Numbered from the stretch's first letter, positions 18,348 to 27,557 are shown. The stretch: DNA of 64,000 nucleotides from Roseburia intestinalis L1-82 (GCF_900537995.1 NZ_LR027880.1:1124001-1188000); one strand, 5' to 3'. The notes: generated by a model from the letters alone, not told the origin. A program made the numbers and translations.

Positions 18348-19324
18348 AGCGGACCGGAAAAAATAATTTGATCTATTTAATGGCATTGATTTTAGTGATC
18401 ATTGCATTTATTGCGTTTGCGACATATGGGATGCTTGATGGCAGCAAGGATGAGGAATGGTATCCGGTATCCGTGATCGTAGAAAACAGCAGCAGTGACA
18501 GATTTACATCTTTTCGGGAAGGACTTGAACGAGGAGCGGAAGATTATCATATCCGTTTAAATGTGGTTTCGACAGGCGCATTTTCCGGTATTGAGGAAGA
18601 GTACCAGATCATTCACAGGGAGATCGATAATGGAGCAAAGGGCGTGATCGTTGAAATGTGTGACAGCAGCAATTATACGGATGATTCTGCTGTGGAAATC
18701 GGTTCTGATAAGATGATTCTGGTGGAAACGGATGTGGAAGCTGAGGGAATGTATGCAGCAATTCTGCCGCAGTCTTATGAGATGGGGGAGGCAGTTGCCG
18801 AAGCTGTTATTGCGGATTATGGGGAAAAGATTGAAGATACGGACATTGGGATTCTTGCCGGTAACTTAAAACAGACTGCCGGACAGCAGTGCCTGAAAGG
18901 TTTTATGGACAAAATAGAGTCTGCCGGGGCATCCATTTTATGGAATCTGTCTGATGAAGACAATGTAAATAATACATTTGAATGGTGCCTTGAGAAAAAG
19001 AGGGTAGACATCGTGGTATCATTAGATAATGACAGAACGGAACAGGCTGTTGATTATCTGCAGGCGCAGGAACAGACAGAATTTGGACTGTATGGAATTG
19101 GCTGCTCAGAAAAAAATGTGTATTATCTGGATAAGGGTGTGATAGGAGCGTTGGTCGTACCGAATGAGTTCAATATCGGATATTTAAGTGCGGCAGCGAT
19201 CGCGGGTCAGCTGCGCGAGCCGTTATCTTCGGCAAAAACAGAAAAAGTCGGGTTTCTTACGATCACAAAAGATAATCTGTATGACGAGGAAAATCAGAAA
19301 ATTTTATTTCCTATCGTGCAGTGA
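18344..19324 (+). CDS. Membrane-anchored periplasmic-binding protein, probable sugar co-sensor
   Basis: A 326-residue protein with one N-terminal hydrophobic anchor (about 9-28, LIYLMALILVIIAFIAFATY) and no lipobox Cys, followed by a Peripla_BP_4/LacI-like fold (PVSVIVENSSSDRFTSFREGLERGAE at the start, VDIVVSLDNDRTEQAVDYL in the second lobe). It is translationally coupled to the kinase gene. Anchored binding proteins next to YesM-type kinases usually present a sugar to the kinase rather than to a transporter; that role is inferred here. It lacks the MglB calcium loop seen in both MglB-like proteins nearby. Confidence 0.8.
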   Translation: MKRTGKNNLIYLMALILVIIAFIAFATYGMLDGSKDEEWYPVSVIVENSSSDRFTSFREGLERGAEDYHIRLNVVSTGAFSGIEEEYQIIHREIDNGAKGVIVEMCDSSNYTDDSAVEIGSDKMILVETDVEAEGMYAAILPQSYEMGEAVAEAVIADYGEKIEDTDIGILAGNLKQTAGQQCLKGFMDKIESAGASILWNLSDEDNVNNTFEWCLEKKRVDIVVSLDNDRTEQAVDYLQAQEQTEFGLYGIGCSEKNVYYLDKGVIGALVVPNEFNIGYLSAAAIAGQLREPLSSAKTEKVGFLTITKDNLYDEENQKILFPIVQ

Positions 19325-19348
19325 TATACAAATGGGGGGTAGATGTAA

Positions 19349-20452
19349 ATGTGTGGAGCAGAAAAAGTCCGGCACATGTTGATGGGGGAACAAGTCTTGA
19401 AGAAATGGAAAAAAAGTAAAAAAATGACCGTGGCTTTTGGTGGAATTTTAGTCATGAGTGTGGTAATTGGCGGCTGCGGCGGCAGGGAAGATGCCAAAAA
19501 GAGCATTAAGATCGGCATATCTGTTTATGATCAGTATGATACATTTGTATCAGAAATGATGAAAGATTTTAATGATTATGCGACAAAAAAAGAAGAAGAG
19601 ACGGGTGTTGCGATCAATATCGACACTTACAATGCATCGGCAAGCCAGTCGACGCAGAACAGTCAGGTTGAAAACATGATCACGGAGGGATGCGATGTGA
19701 TCTGTGTCAATCTGGTGGACAGGACGGATCCTACCGCAATCATTGATCTTGCGGAAAAAAACAATATTCCGGTTATTTTTTTCAATCGCGAACTGGTGGA
19801 GGAAGATTTAGAGCGCTGGACGAGGCTTTATTATGTCGGAGCGCAGGCATTTGAGTCCGGTATCATGCAGGGAGAGCTTGCAGCGGAAGCATTTCTGACC
19901 GATCAGTCACTGGATAAAAACGGAGACGGGATTTTTCAGTATGTGGTGTTGGAGGGCGAAGCCGGTCATCAGGATGCTATCGTCCGCACGGAATATTCGG
20001 TCAGCACAATGATCGACAGTGGAGTGGAAGTAGAAAAGCTGGGATATGCGATCGCAAACTGGAATCGTGCACAGGCGCAGACGAAAATGGCACAGCTTAT
20101 GTCACAGTTTGGTGACAGCATTGAACTGGTCATTGCCAATAATGATGATATGGCGCTAGGTGCGATTGATGCACTCAAAGCGTCCGGTCTTACAAAGGAT
20201 GAATGGCCGGCGGTCATTGGAATCGATGGGACTGATGTAGGATTAGAGGCGGTCAAGAATAAAGAGATGATCGGAACGGTCTATAATGATAAAGAAGGCC
20301 AGGCAGATGCAATGTTAAATCTTGCATATGAGCTTTCCACTGGAAGTGATCTGTCGGATCTGAATCTGATCGATGGAAAATATATCCGTCTGCCTTATGC
20401 GAGAGTGACCTGTGATGATGTGGATTCGTATATGGAAGGAGATACAGAGTAA
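19349..20452 (+). CDS. Second MglB-like sugar-binding lipoprotein
   Basis: An exported lipoprotein with a Peripla_BP_4 fold. It shares with MglB the calcium loop DKNGDGIFQYVVLEGEAGH, the following DAIVRTEYSVSTM and NNDDMALGAIDAL. The lipobox VIGGC follows a hydrophobic core near VAFGGILVMSVV. From the ATG at 19349 the N-region is unusually long; a TTG at 19397 behind GGGGGA gives a normal signal peptide (MKKWKKSKKM) and may be the real start. There is no ATPase or permease gene beside it, so it either shares MglAC or works as a ligand-presenting protein for the kinase. Confidence 0.85.
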   Translation: MCGAEKVRHMLMGEQVLKKWKKSKKMTVAFGGILVMSVVIGGCGGREDAKKSIKIGISVYDQYDTFVSEMMKDFNDYATKKEEETGVAINIDTYNASASQSTQNSQVENMITEGCDVICVNLVDRTDPTAIIDLAEKNNIPVIFFNRELVEEDLERWTRLYYVGAQAFESGIMQGELAAEAFLTDQSLDKNGDGIFQYVVLEGEAGHQDAIVRTEYSVSTMIDSGVEVEKLGYAIANWNRAQAQTKMAQLMSQFGDSIELVIANNDDMALGAIDALKASGLTKDEWPAVIGIDGTDVGLEAVKNKEMIGTVYNDKEGQADAMLNLAYELSTGSDLSDLNLIDGKYIRLPYARVTCDDVDSYMEGDTE

Positions 20453-21094
20453 ATGCTTTTGAATAATGAAAACGTGGACTATCTTTCGGAATGGCCCGCC
20501 CATTATTATGAGATTGAGGATATTAATGAACGTGAACGCATTCTGCAGCTCGCAATTGAACAGAAGTTAGATCCGGCATTGGATGAAAAACGCCTTTTGA
20601 TTTTAAGAAAGCGCTTTGGAGATCATCCGGCAGAAAAACGTGCGGATCTTTTTCTGCGCGCATGGATGATGATACAGGCAGCCAGTGCAGGTGGTGTATC
20701 CTTTTTTCAGAAAAAAAGACAGAAAAAAGAACTTTGTGGATATCTTATGCAGCTCGGTATCCGGACAGATGAGAAACAAAATGTGGAAAAGGATGCTGAT
20801 GTGGAAGATGTTTGTGGATATATACTTGAGGAAGAGTGGAAAAATTTTGCATATACCTATCTGGCATCCTGTACCGGAAGCAGGGCGTACTGCTCCACAT
20901 TGTTTGGTATCGTGCCGATCAAAGATGCAGCAGTTGCAGAAAAGATCGCACAGGACATTGATCTTGTGACGAAAGATTACCCGGCAGCATTCGGACTCGA
21001 AGAGGCGGTCCGCCCGTTCCGCAGTATTATGGTGGATGCATTCTGCCAGTATATTCCAAATGGGGAATCAGTCTGGAAATCGATGCATGAATAA
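20453..21094 (+). CDS. Unknown protein ending the sugar-sensing cluster (DUF6553-like)
   Basis: A 213-residue soluble, mostly helical protein whose ATG follows the preceding stop with no gap (TAA then ATG). No signal peptide or membrane segment. Features: an N-terminal acidic stretch, a basic patch FFQKKRQKKELC near 84-95, and a C-terminal segment with SCTGSRAYCSTLFGIVPIKD near 142-161. It resembles the uncharacterised DUF6553 family as I remember it; this is a weak call. Its place suggests a role linked to sugar sensing or an unrelated passenger. Confidence 0.6.
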   Translation: MLLNNENVDYLSEWPAHYYEIEDINERERILQLAIEQKLDPALDEKRLLILRKRFGDHPAEKRADLFLRAWMMIQAASAGGVSFFQKKRQKKELCGYLMQLGIRTDEKQNVEKDADVEDVCGYILEEEWKNFAYTYLASCTGSRAYCSTLFGIVPIKDAAVAEKIAQDIDLVTKDYPAAFGLEEAVRPFRSIMVDAFCQYIPNGESVWKSMHE

Positions 21095-21298
21095 AAAATG
21101 TCTGAACGGCCATCTTTGATGGGAAACACTGGACTTTTTTTTCATATCATAGTATAGTAAAGCATGTTGAACCTTGAAAATTGAATAAAAAGTATATTAT
21201 TTTTATGTTCAGATACGCGGTCTTTGCGCCCGTATACCGGATACATAAATGTGACAGCAGATCTGCCGGAAGGATATGCAGTCTGTTGTCTCCTTATT

Positions 21299-21490
21299 AG
21301 CGCCATGCACCTGTGGAAAATGCATAGGAAGGTTCTGTGAACAGACATTGTGATATGTTCAGGAATTACCTGTGTTTCAATCAGCAGGTTAACGAGGAGG
21401 AGAGTGATCGAAGATTCGGCGGATGCTCTCCCGTACACTCCCGGTGCGAGATATACCGGCAAATATGCAGGTGACTGCAAAACAAATACG
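21299..21490 (+). ncRNA. glmS ribozyme (glucosamine-6-phosphate-activated)
   Basis: The 5' leader of glmS holds the conserved ribozyme core: TTAGCGCC with the cleavage site before G21300, the TTAACGAGGAGGAGAG run near 21389-21404 followed by ATCGAAGATTCGGCGGATGCTCTCCC near 21408-21433, and a downstream P4-type hairpin (TGCAG-gtga-CTGCA near 21465-21478). These match the glmS ribozyme consensus as known from Bacillus. Glucosamine-6-phosphate triggers self-cleavage, which lowers glmS expression. Confidence 0.92.
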
Positions 21491-21525
21491 GTATAAGGGA
21501 GAAGATAACCTGAAAAATATTTTTG

Positions 21526-21550
21526 CTGTCAGAAGAGGATCTTCTGACAG
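21526..21550 (+). promoter_or_regulatory. Perfect hairpin in the glmS leader
   Basis: CTGTCAGAAGA (21526-21536) and TCTTCTGACAG (21540-21550) with a three-base loop; no T-run follows on this strand. It lies between the ribozyme and the glmS start. It might protect or mark the mRNA after cleavage. The 21095-21298 stretch before the ribozyme holds A+T-rich promoter-like DNA but no promoter I would insist on. Confidence 0.6.
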
Positions 21551-21627
21551 TGGAACTGGTCAGGAAAAATGAGTGTACCGGCGGGATTGTGCCGGAAACA
21601 GTTGATAGATAGAAAAGAGGAAAATTT

Positions 21628-23448
21628 ATGTGTGGAATTATTGGTTATACAGGTAGTGAAGATGTAAAAGGAGTGTTACTTGATGCGTTAGAGCTTCTTG
21701 AGTACCGCGGATATGACAGTGCGGGAATTGCTGTGGCAGATACCGGCCTGAAACAGACGAAAGTTTATAAATGTGCGGGAAGAGTAAAAGATTTAAGAGC
21801 CATTTGTGAGTCAGAAAAACTGATCACAGAGTGTGGAATTGGTCATACCAGATGGGCAACACACGGCGGTGTCAATGATACAAACGCACATCCGCACCAG
21901 GTTGGAAAAGTGACTCTGGTACACAATGGCATCATTGAAAATTACAGAGAGCTGATCGCCGACTATGAACTGGAAAGTGTTTTAAAATCAGAGACAGACA
22001 GTGAGGTTGTGGCTGCACTTTTAAATAAGTTTTATACCGGTGATCCGGATGAAGCCATCAAAAAGACAGTTTCCAAATTAAAAGGAACATTTGCATTAGT
22101 GATCTTATTCGAAGATCATCAGGGTGAGATCTACTCTGTCAGAAATGTCAGCCCGATCGTCGCAACACTTTGCAAAGAGGGGGCTATGCTTGCATCTGAC
22201 CTGACAGCACTCTGCCGTTTTACCAACCGCTATTTTGTTGTTCCGGAGTATCATATTTTAAAACTGGCAAAAGATGCCATTGTCTTAAAAGATTTCAATG
22301 GCAATCAGGTGGAGCCGGACTATCTTGAAGTAGACTGGGAACTTAATAATGCCGGAAAGAACGGTTATCCGTTTTATATGGAAAAAGAGATCATGGAACA
22401 GCCGGATGCGATCGAGCGTACAATCACAAACCGCATCACAAGTGGAATGCCGGACTTTACGGCAGACGGTGTGCCGGATGAGATCTTTACACAGTGTGAG
22501 CGTGTCAACATTATCGCATGTGGAACTGCTATGCATGCCGGTCTTGTGGCACAGGCACTGATAAAGTCGATTCTTCATATGCACATCGATGTCGATATGG
22601 CATCCGAGTTTATGTATTCGGATCCGGTCATCGATGAGAAATCATTAGTCATCGCAGTTTCACAGTCCGGTGAGACGATCGATACCTTAGAGGCAGTCAA
22701 GTATGCAAAAAAACGTGGAGCGAAATGTTTATCCATCATCAACGTAAAAGGATCTTCCATTGCGCGTGAGAGTGATTATGTGCTCTATACCAACGCAGGA
22801 CCGGAGATCGCCGTTGCAAGTACCAAGGCATACACGACACAGCTTGCTGTATTTTATCTGATCGTGGCAAAAATGGCACAGCTTCGCGGTGTCTTTTCAC
22901 AGGAAGAGACACAGAGTTTTATCCGTGAGCTGCAGCGCACGCCGGATGTCATGAAAAAAGTGTTAGAGGGACGGCAGGAGATCCATAAACTTGCCAACAA
23001 GGTGTTAGAGGCGAAAGATCTGTTTATGATCGGCCGTGGACTTGATTACTCTATTTTGTTAGAGGGTTCTCTGAAGTTAAAGGAGGTATCCTACATTCAT
23101 TCTGAGGCGTATGCGTCCGGCGAATTAAAACACGGACCGATCGCACTCATCACGCAGGATACGCCGGTCGTTGCAGCAGTGACACAGGAAAAATTAATGT
23201 CAAAAGAGCTGTCAAATATCAAGGAGGTACGGTCAAGAGGTGCGGACATCGTGCTCTTTATCAAGGAAAGTCTTGCAAAAGATATCGACCGTGCATATGA
23301 TACCTTCCATCTGCCGGATATGCAGGATGAATTTATGGTAATGCCGGCATCCGTGGCACTGCAGTTACTTGCTTATTATGTTTCTTCCGACAAGGGATTT
23401 GACGTGGATAAGCCAAGAAACTTGGCGAAAGTAGTGACGGTGGAATAA
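21628..23448 (+). CDS. glmS: Glutamine-fructose-6-phosphate aminotransferase (isomerising)
   Basis: A 606-residue GlmS. The glutaminase domain starts with the nucleophile Cys2 (MCGIIGYTG) and has the YRGYDSAGIAV and GHTRWATHG motifs; two SIS isomerase domains follow (IACGTAMHAG, VIAVSQSGETIDT, LEGSLKLKEVSYIHSEAYASGELKHGPIAL), ending AKVVTVE as usual. It makes glucosamine-6-phosphate for cell-wall precursors. It is controlled in cis by the leader ribozyme. Confidence 0.98.
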   Translation: MCGIIGYTGSEDVKGVLLDALELLEYRGYDSAGIAVADTGLKQTKVYKCAGRVKDLRAICESEKLITECGIGHTRWATHGGVNDTNAHPHQVGKVTLVHNGIIENYRELIADYELESVLKSETDSEVVAALLNKFYTGDPDEAIKKTVSKLKGTFALVILFEDHQGEIYSVRNVSPIVATLCKEGAMLASDLTALCRFTNRYFVVPEYHILKLAKDAIVLKDFNGNQVEPDYLEVDWELNNAGKNGYPFYMEKEIMEQPDAIERTITNRITSGMPDFTADGVPDEIFTQCERVNIIACGTAMHAGLVAQALIKSILHMHIDVDMASEFMYSDPVIDEKSLVIAVSQSGETIDTLEAVKYAKKRGAKCLSIINVKGSSIARESDYVLYTNAGPEIAVASTKAYTTQLAVFYLIVAKMAQLRGVFSQEETQSFIRELQRTPDVMKKVLEGRQEIHKLANKVLEAKDLFMIGRGLDYSILLEGSLKLKEVSYIHSEAYASGELKHGPIALITQDTPVVAAVTQEKLMSKELSNIKEVRSRGADIVLFIKESLAKDIDRAYDTFHLPDMQDEFMVMPASVALQLLAYYVSSDKGFDVDKPRNLAKVVTVE

Positions 23449-23514
23449 GAGAAGCAAAATAAAAAGATATGTGGAAAAGTGTCCGGAAAGGGGAAAAAGA
23501 CCGCGTATCTGAGC

Positions 23515-23570
23515 ATAAAAAAAGATTGGGGGAAGCCGCACAAAGTATTTGGTGTGACTGCCCCCATTTG
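23515..23570 (-). terminator. Terminator between convergent glmS and sleC
   Basis: TGGGGG (23527-23532) pairs with CCCCCA (23561-23566), with inner pairing GCCGCAC / GTGTGAC. On the minus strand it is followed by AATCTTTTTTT, so it mainly serves sleC; it may also act weakly for glmS. Confidence 0.8.
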
Positions 23571-23573
23571 CAT

Positions 23574-24833
23574 TTAGACCAGTTCCGCGATGCGCGACAC
23601 TGCCACATAAATTTCAGAAATTTTATACCAGGTACGGTAGTCAATGACGCCGGTGACCGGCAGACCGAAGACACGCTGGAAGACCTCGACAGCCTCTCTT
23701 GTGGCAGGTCCGTAGATTCCGTCCGGTGTAACTGTCGGAATCGCCGGATAGGATCTTGAAATCCGTGCAAGTTCCTCCTGGATCTGACGCACTTTTTCGC
23801 CGGTCGAACCGATCGTAAGGTCGACTCTCGGCCAGGAAGCCGGGATGCCGGATACTTCTTCTGCCGTGTTGATGTACATGTTGTTTCCATAATAGTAGCG
23901 CAGAATTTCGATTGCCTCATAGTTCTGGTCACCCAGGTATTTGCTGCCCCACTGACTCAGCCAGTTGCTGCAGGTCACACGTTCCCCATCGCAGTACTGC
24001 GTTAAGATTGGCTGGCTGACGTTTGGCCGGGATAAAAAGTTCTGGAACATTTCATCCACGATGTCGGAGATGCTCTGGAAAATGTTCCTGCCGTAGGTAA
24101 ATTTCTGGTCGTAGGCGGTGGAGGAGGTGATCGTGAAACTGTAGCCTTTGTTCCGGTACCACTCCGTGTACACCCGGTTTAATGTAAATGACATGATTGC
24201 AAGGATATTTGCGCGCAGCGTCGCATCCGGCCAGGTGGAATAGATTTCGCTGGACGCTACATTTTTGATGTAATCCTTGTATCGCACATAATAATCGCGC
24301 GCAGTCGTATCGTTTGGCGGACCGTCATGTACCACGACATATTCCGGCACCACGACTCTGCTTAGGACGATCTCCCCGGTCTCGGAGATCGGCTTGATCT
24401 CAGACTCTGCGATTTTCGGTGGAAAATCGCCCCAGAGGGTATTGACCGGGATCACGATCGTGTCTACCGGGTTCCCCGGTGCATCCACCTCATCCATTCG
24501 TACTTCCTGAAGCGACAGCTGCTTCGAAAACAGTTCAATTCCCGACACAGTAAACGGGCGGAATCCTTCAGCATCGACCTGAATACTATATTGCGAGAAC
24601 GGCTGCTCTTCGCCTGGCTCCATTGAGAATTCAAGCGGAGGCGCAGGAAGCGTAATTTGTTCGGACATACCGGATGCATCTGTATTCACCTCCTCAACGA
24701 TACTGTCCGGATCACCGGAATAGGAGATCGCTACACGGGCGTTTGTGATCGGACGGTTACTTCTTCTTGCCGTTACCTGGATCTTTAACTCACCTTGATC
24801 GGTATTATTTTGTGTATAGGCAATATCTGACAT
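23574..24833 (-). CDS. sleC: Spore cortex-lytic protein SleC-like
   Basis: A 419-residue protein matching the SleC layout of Clostridioides difficile (about 420 residues). An N-terminal carboxypeptidase-regulatory-like beta domain (about 1-110; TARRSNRPITNARVAISYSG) is followed by a SpoIID/LytB-like lytic transglycosylase region (VASSEIYSTWPDATLRANI, then FTITSSTAYDQKFTYGRN, about 190-330) and a C-terminal PG_binding_1 domain (LTIGSTGEKVRQIQEEL, DGIYGPATREAVEVFQ, about 345-419). SleC degrades spore cortex at germination after activation by a Csp protease. The ATG at 24833 has GAGG seven bases upstream; an upstream in-frame ATG at 24857 is less supported. No Csp gene is nearby. Confidence 0.9.
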   Translation of the reverse strand: MSDIAYTQNNTDQGELKIQVTARRSNRPITNARVAISYSGDPDSIVEEVNTDASGMSEQITLPAPPLEFSMEPGEEQPFSQYSIQVDAEGFRPFTVSGIELFSKQLSLQEVRMDEVDAPGNPVDTIVIPVNTLWGDFPPKIAESEIKPISETGEIVLSRVVVPEYVVVHDGPPNDTTARDYYVRYKDYIKNVASSEIYSTWPDATLRANILAIMSFTLNRVYTEWYRNKGYSFTITSSTAYDQKFTYGRNIFQSISDIVDEMFQNFLSRPNVSQPILTQYCDGERVTCSNWLSQWGSKYLGDQNYEAIEILRYYYGNNMYINTAEEVSGIPASWPRVDLTIGSTGEKVRQIQEELARISRSYPAIPTVTPDGIYGPATREAVEVFQRVFGLPVTGVIDYRTWYKISEIYVAVSRIAELV

Positions 24834-24945
24834 GAAAAACCTCGTAGATTCATTCATTCTATTATATGATGCAGTCTGTCAAAAGGTGTGTTTAAATTGT
24901 TTGTGTGAATTATAAAATAATGGAAGGGAAAATGTGGTTTATGAT

Positions 24946-24974
24946 TTGTCAATTAACGAAAACAGAGGTATAAT
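24946..24974 (+). promoter_or_regulatory. Strong sigma-70-type promoter upstream of truA
   Basis: TTGTCA (24946-24951), 17-base spacer, TATAAT (24969-24974). A terminator begins only about ten bases after the expected start point. Confidence 0.75.
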
Positions 24975-24991
24975 AATTATAATTGATGTAC

Positions 24992-25026
24992 TGCCACAGG
25001 AAAACTATCTGTGGCATTATTTTTTC
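24992..25026 (+). terminator. Terminator in the truA leader
   Basis: TGCCACAG (24992-24999) pairs perfectly with CTGTGGCA (25009-25016), followed by TTATTTTTT. Read from the promoter just upstream, it would yield a transcript of only about 45 bases, or act as an attenuator of truA-recJ. Confidence 0.8.
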
Positions 25027-25056
25027 CGAAAATCAGATATAAGGTAACAGAGATAT

Positions 25057-25812
25057 ATGGCAAATTATAAAATGATCTTACAATATGACGGAACACGTTA
25101 CCGCGGGTGGCAGGTGCTTCCGGCGGAACTTACGATACAGGGAAAGTTACAGGATGTTTTGAGCAAAATGGCAGGATACCAGGTGGAGGTTACCGGTTCC
25201 GGCAGAACAGATGCAGGCGTGCATGCAAAAGGACAGACGGCTAATTTTCATCTGAGAGAGGAATGGGATGAGGATAAAATTTTATTTTATCTGAATCAGT
25301 ACCTTCCGGAAGATATTGCAGTCTGTGAAGTAAAGAGAGTGGATGAGCGTTTCCACAGCAGATATCAGGCAGTGGAAAAGACCTATCTTTACCGGATCCA
25401 TACAGGAAAAATACCGGAGGTATTCGAGCGCAGATATGTTTATGATTATACGGAACCGCTTGATGTAAACCGCATGAGAAAAGCGGCAGAGTACCTGTGT
25501 GGAACACATGATTTTAAATCATTCTGCGGCAATAAAAAAATGAAGAAATCCACGGTTCGGACGATCTCCCGGATACAGATCAAAGAACTGCCGGGAGAGA
25601 TACAGATCTATTATACCGGAAATGGATTTTTACAGAATATGGTGCGCATTTTAACCGGTACACTGATCGAGATCGGAGATGGAAGAAGAACTCCGGAGGA
25701 TGTGTCAGAGATCTTAGAGGCAAAAAACAGGGAAAGAGCAGGATACACGGCACCGGCATGCGGGCTGACATTGCTTGAGGTAATATATGGAAAAATGGTT
25801 TGTAATAAATAA
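25057..25812 (+). CDS. truA: tRNA pseudouridine synthase A
   Basis: A 251-residue TruA that makes pseudouridine at positions 38-40 of tRNA. The catalytic Asp52 lies in GSGRTDAGVHAKGQ; the family also shows YDGTRYRGWQ at 10-19 and the GNGFLQNMVRILTGTLIEIG segment near 190-209. It overlaps the recJ start by 26 bases, so the two are coupled. A promoter and terminator-like hairpin precede it. Confidence 0.96.
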   Translation: MANYKMILQYDGTRYRGWQVLPAELTIQGKLQDVLSKMAGYQVEVTGSGRTDAGVHAKGQTANFHLREEWDEDKILFYLNQYLPEDIAVCEVKRVDERFHSRYQAVEKTYLYRIHTGKIPEVFERRYVYDYTEPLDVNRMRKAAEYLCGTHDFKSFCGNKKMKKSTVRTISRIQIKELPGEIQIYYTGNGFLQNMVRILTGTLIEIGDGRRTPEDVSEILEAKNRERAGYTAPACGLTLLEVIYGKMVCNK

Positions 25813-27544
25813 AGGCGCTGATTTTGCAGGAATTGCAAAACGTTTTGGGATAAGTCCGGTTACGGCAAGGCTGATCCGGAATCGTGAGGTTATGGGGGAT
25901 GAGGCAATCGCAAGATACTTAAAAGGCGGAATTGGGGAACTTTACGATCCTCATTTACTTTTGGATTCGGACCGGTTGACGGATATATTGGTGCAGAAGA
26001 TCAGTGAACAGAAAAAGATCAGGGTCATAGGCGACTACGATATTGATGGGGTAATGTCGACTTATATTCTGTACAAAGGAATCACACGCTGCGGTGGCAG
26101 TGTGGATTTTCAGATACCGGACCGGATGAAAGATGGTTACGGAATCAACGATCATCTGATTGAGCAGGCAGATGAGGCGGGAATTGATACGATCATTACC
26201 TGTGATAATGGAATTGCAGCGATAGGCGAGATCGCGCACGCTAAAAGTCTTGGAATGACAGTTCTTGTCACAGACCATCATGAAATACCATATACGGAGG
26301 AGAGGGGAGAACGCCATTATAAAAGAAGTGAGGCGGATGCCATTGTAAATCCAAAGCAGATGGAGTGTACATATCCGTATAAAAATCTCTGCGGTGCTGC
26401 AGTTGCCTGGAAAGTGATACAGATCCTCTATGAAAAATGTGACATTGCGGTGGAGGAGTCCTACGATTTTTTGGAAAATGTGGCATTTGCGACGGTCGGG
26501 GATGTGATGGATCTGACGGATGAGAACAGAATCCTGGTAAGGGAAGGATTAAAGCGGATCCATACGACCATGAATCCGGGGATGCGCGCATTGATTTTAC
26601 AGAATAAATTAGAGCCGGAACAGATCAGTTCCTATCATTTCGGATTTGTGTTAGGACCATGCATCAATGCAAGCGGACGATTAGAGACAGCGAAAATTGC
26701 CTTAAATCTTTTCCTGCAGGAGGACGTAAAAAAAGCATCGGAGATCGCAGCGGAACTGGTCGATCTGAATGCGCAGCGAAAAGACATGACTGCAGAGGGC
26801 GTAGAACTTGCCATGCAGCAGGTGGAAGAGGGAAATACGGGTGAAAAAGTCCTGGTTGTCTATCTGCCGGATGTGCATGAAAGTCTTGCAGGAATCATTG
26901 CAGGAAGAATCCGGGAGGCGTGTCATAAACCGACTTTTGTGCTGACAAAGAGTGAGGATGGGGTTAAAGGCTCCGGGCGCTCAATCGAGGCATATTCGAT
27001 GTATGAGGAACTGTGCAAATGTCAGGAATTATTTACAAAATTTGGCGGTCATCCGATGGCAGCAGGACTTTCCCTGCCGGAAGCAAATGTAGAGATTTTC
27101 AGGGAGAAAATAAATGCCTGCTGTGGCTTGACAGAAGAAGATTTTATTCCTAAGATAAAAATAGATATTCCCATGCCCGTCGATTATCCGGACATTCCGC
27201 TGGTAAATGAACTGTTGTTGTTAGAACCATTCGGGAAAGCAAATGTAAAACCTCAGTTTGCGGATAAGAATCTTGGAATCGATCGTGCGGTTGTAGTCGG
27301 GAAAAATCAGAATGTATTAAAACTGACACTTAAGACTGAACGTGGAAAATCCATATCTGCTGTTTATTTTGGAGATGTGGAGGAATTCCGGGAATATTAT
27401 GGAAGAAAATATGGGGAAAATGAAGTGCAGCAGGCATTCCTTGGCAGGACAAATGGAATCCGGATGTCTGTGGTATATTATCCCGAGATAAACAGGTATC
27501 AGGGAAATGAAAGCATACAGATTGTGATAAAGAATTATCAGTAA
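25787..27544 (+). CDS. recJ: Single-stranded-DNA-specific exonuclease RecJ
   Basis: A 585-residue DHH-family nuclease: motif I GDYDIDGVMSTY at 82-93, a TCDNGIAA segment, the DHH motif VLVTDHHEIP, GPCINASGRLETA, and the DHHA1 signature GSGRS with FGGHPMAAGLSL in the second half; a C-terminal OB-like region follows. It degrades single-stranded DNA 5' to 3' in recombination and repair. GAGGT precedes the ATG inside truA. It runs 13 bases ahead of the chemoreceptor-like gene. Confidence 0.95.
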   Translation: MEKWFVINKGADFAGIAKRFGISPVTARLIRNREVMGDEAIARYLKGGIGELYDPHLLLDSDRLTDILVQKISEQKKIRVIGDYDIDGVMSTYILYKGITRCGGSVDFQIPDRMKDGYGINDHLIEQADEAGIDTIITCDNGIAAIGEIAHAKSLGMTVLVTDHHEIPYTEERGERHYKRSEADAIVNPKQMECTYPYKNLCGAAVAWKVIQILYEKCDIAVEESYDFLENVAFATVGDVMDLTDENRILVREGLKRIHTTMNPGMRALILQNKLEPEQISSYHFGFVLGPCINASGRLETAKIALNLFLQEDVKKASEIAAELVDLNAQRKDMTAEGVELAMQQVEEGNTGEKVLVVYLPDVHESLAGIIAGRIREACHKPTFVLTKSEDGVKGSGRSIEAYSMYEELCKCQELFTKFGGHPMAAGLSLPEANVEIFREKINACCGLTEEDFIPKIKIDIPMPVDYPDIPLVNELLLLEPFGKANVKPQFADKNLGIDRAVVVGKNQNVLKLTLKTERGKSISAVYFGDVEEFREYYGRKYGENEVQQAFLGRTNGIRMSVVYYPEINRYQGNESIQIVIKNYQ

Positions 27545-27557
27545 ATGGAGGACATAT

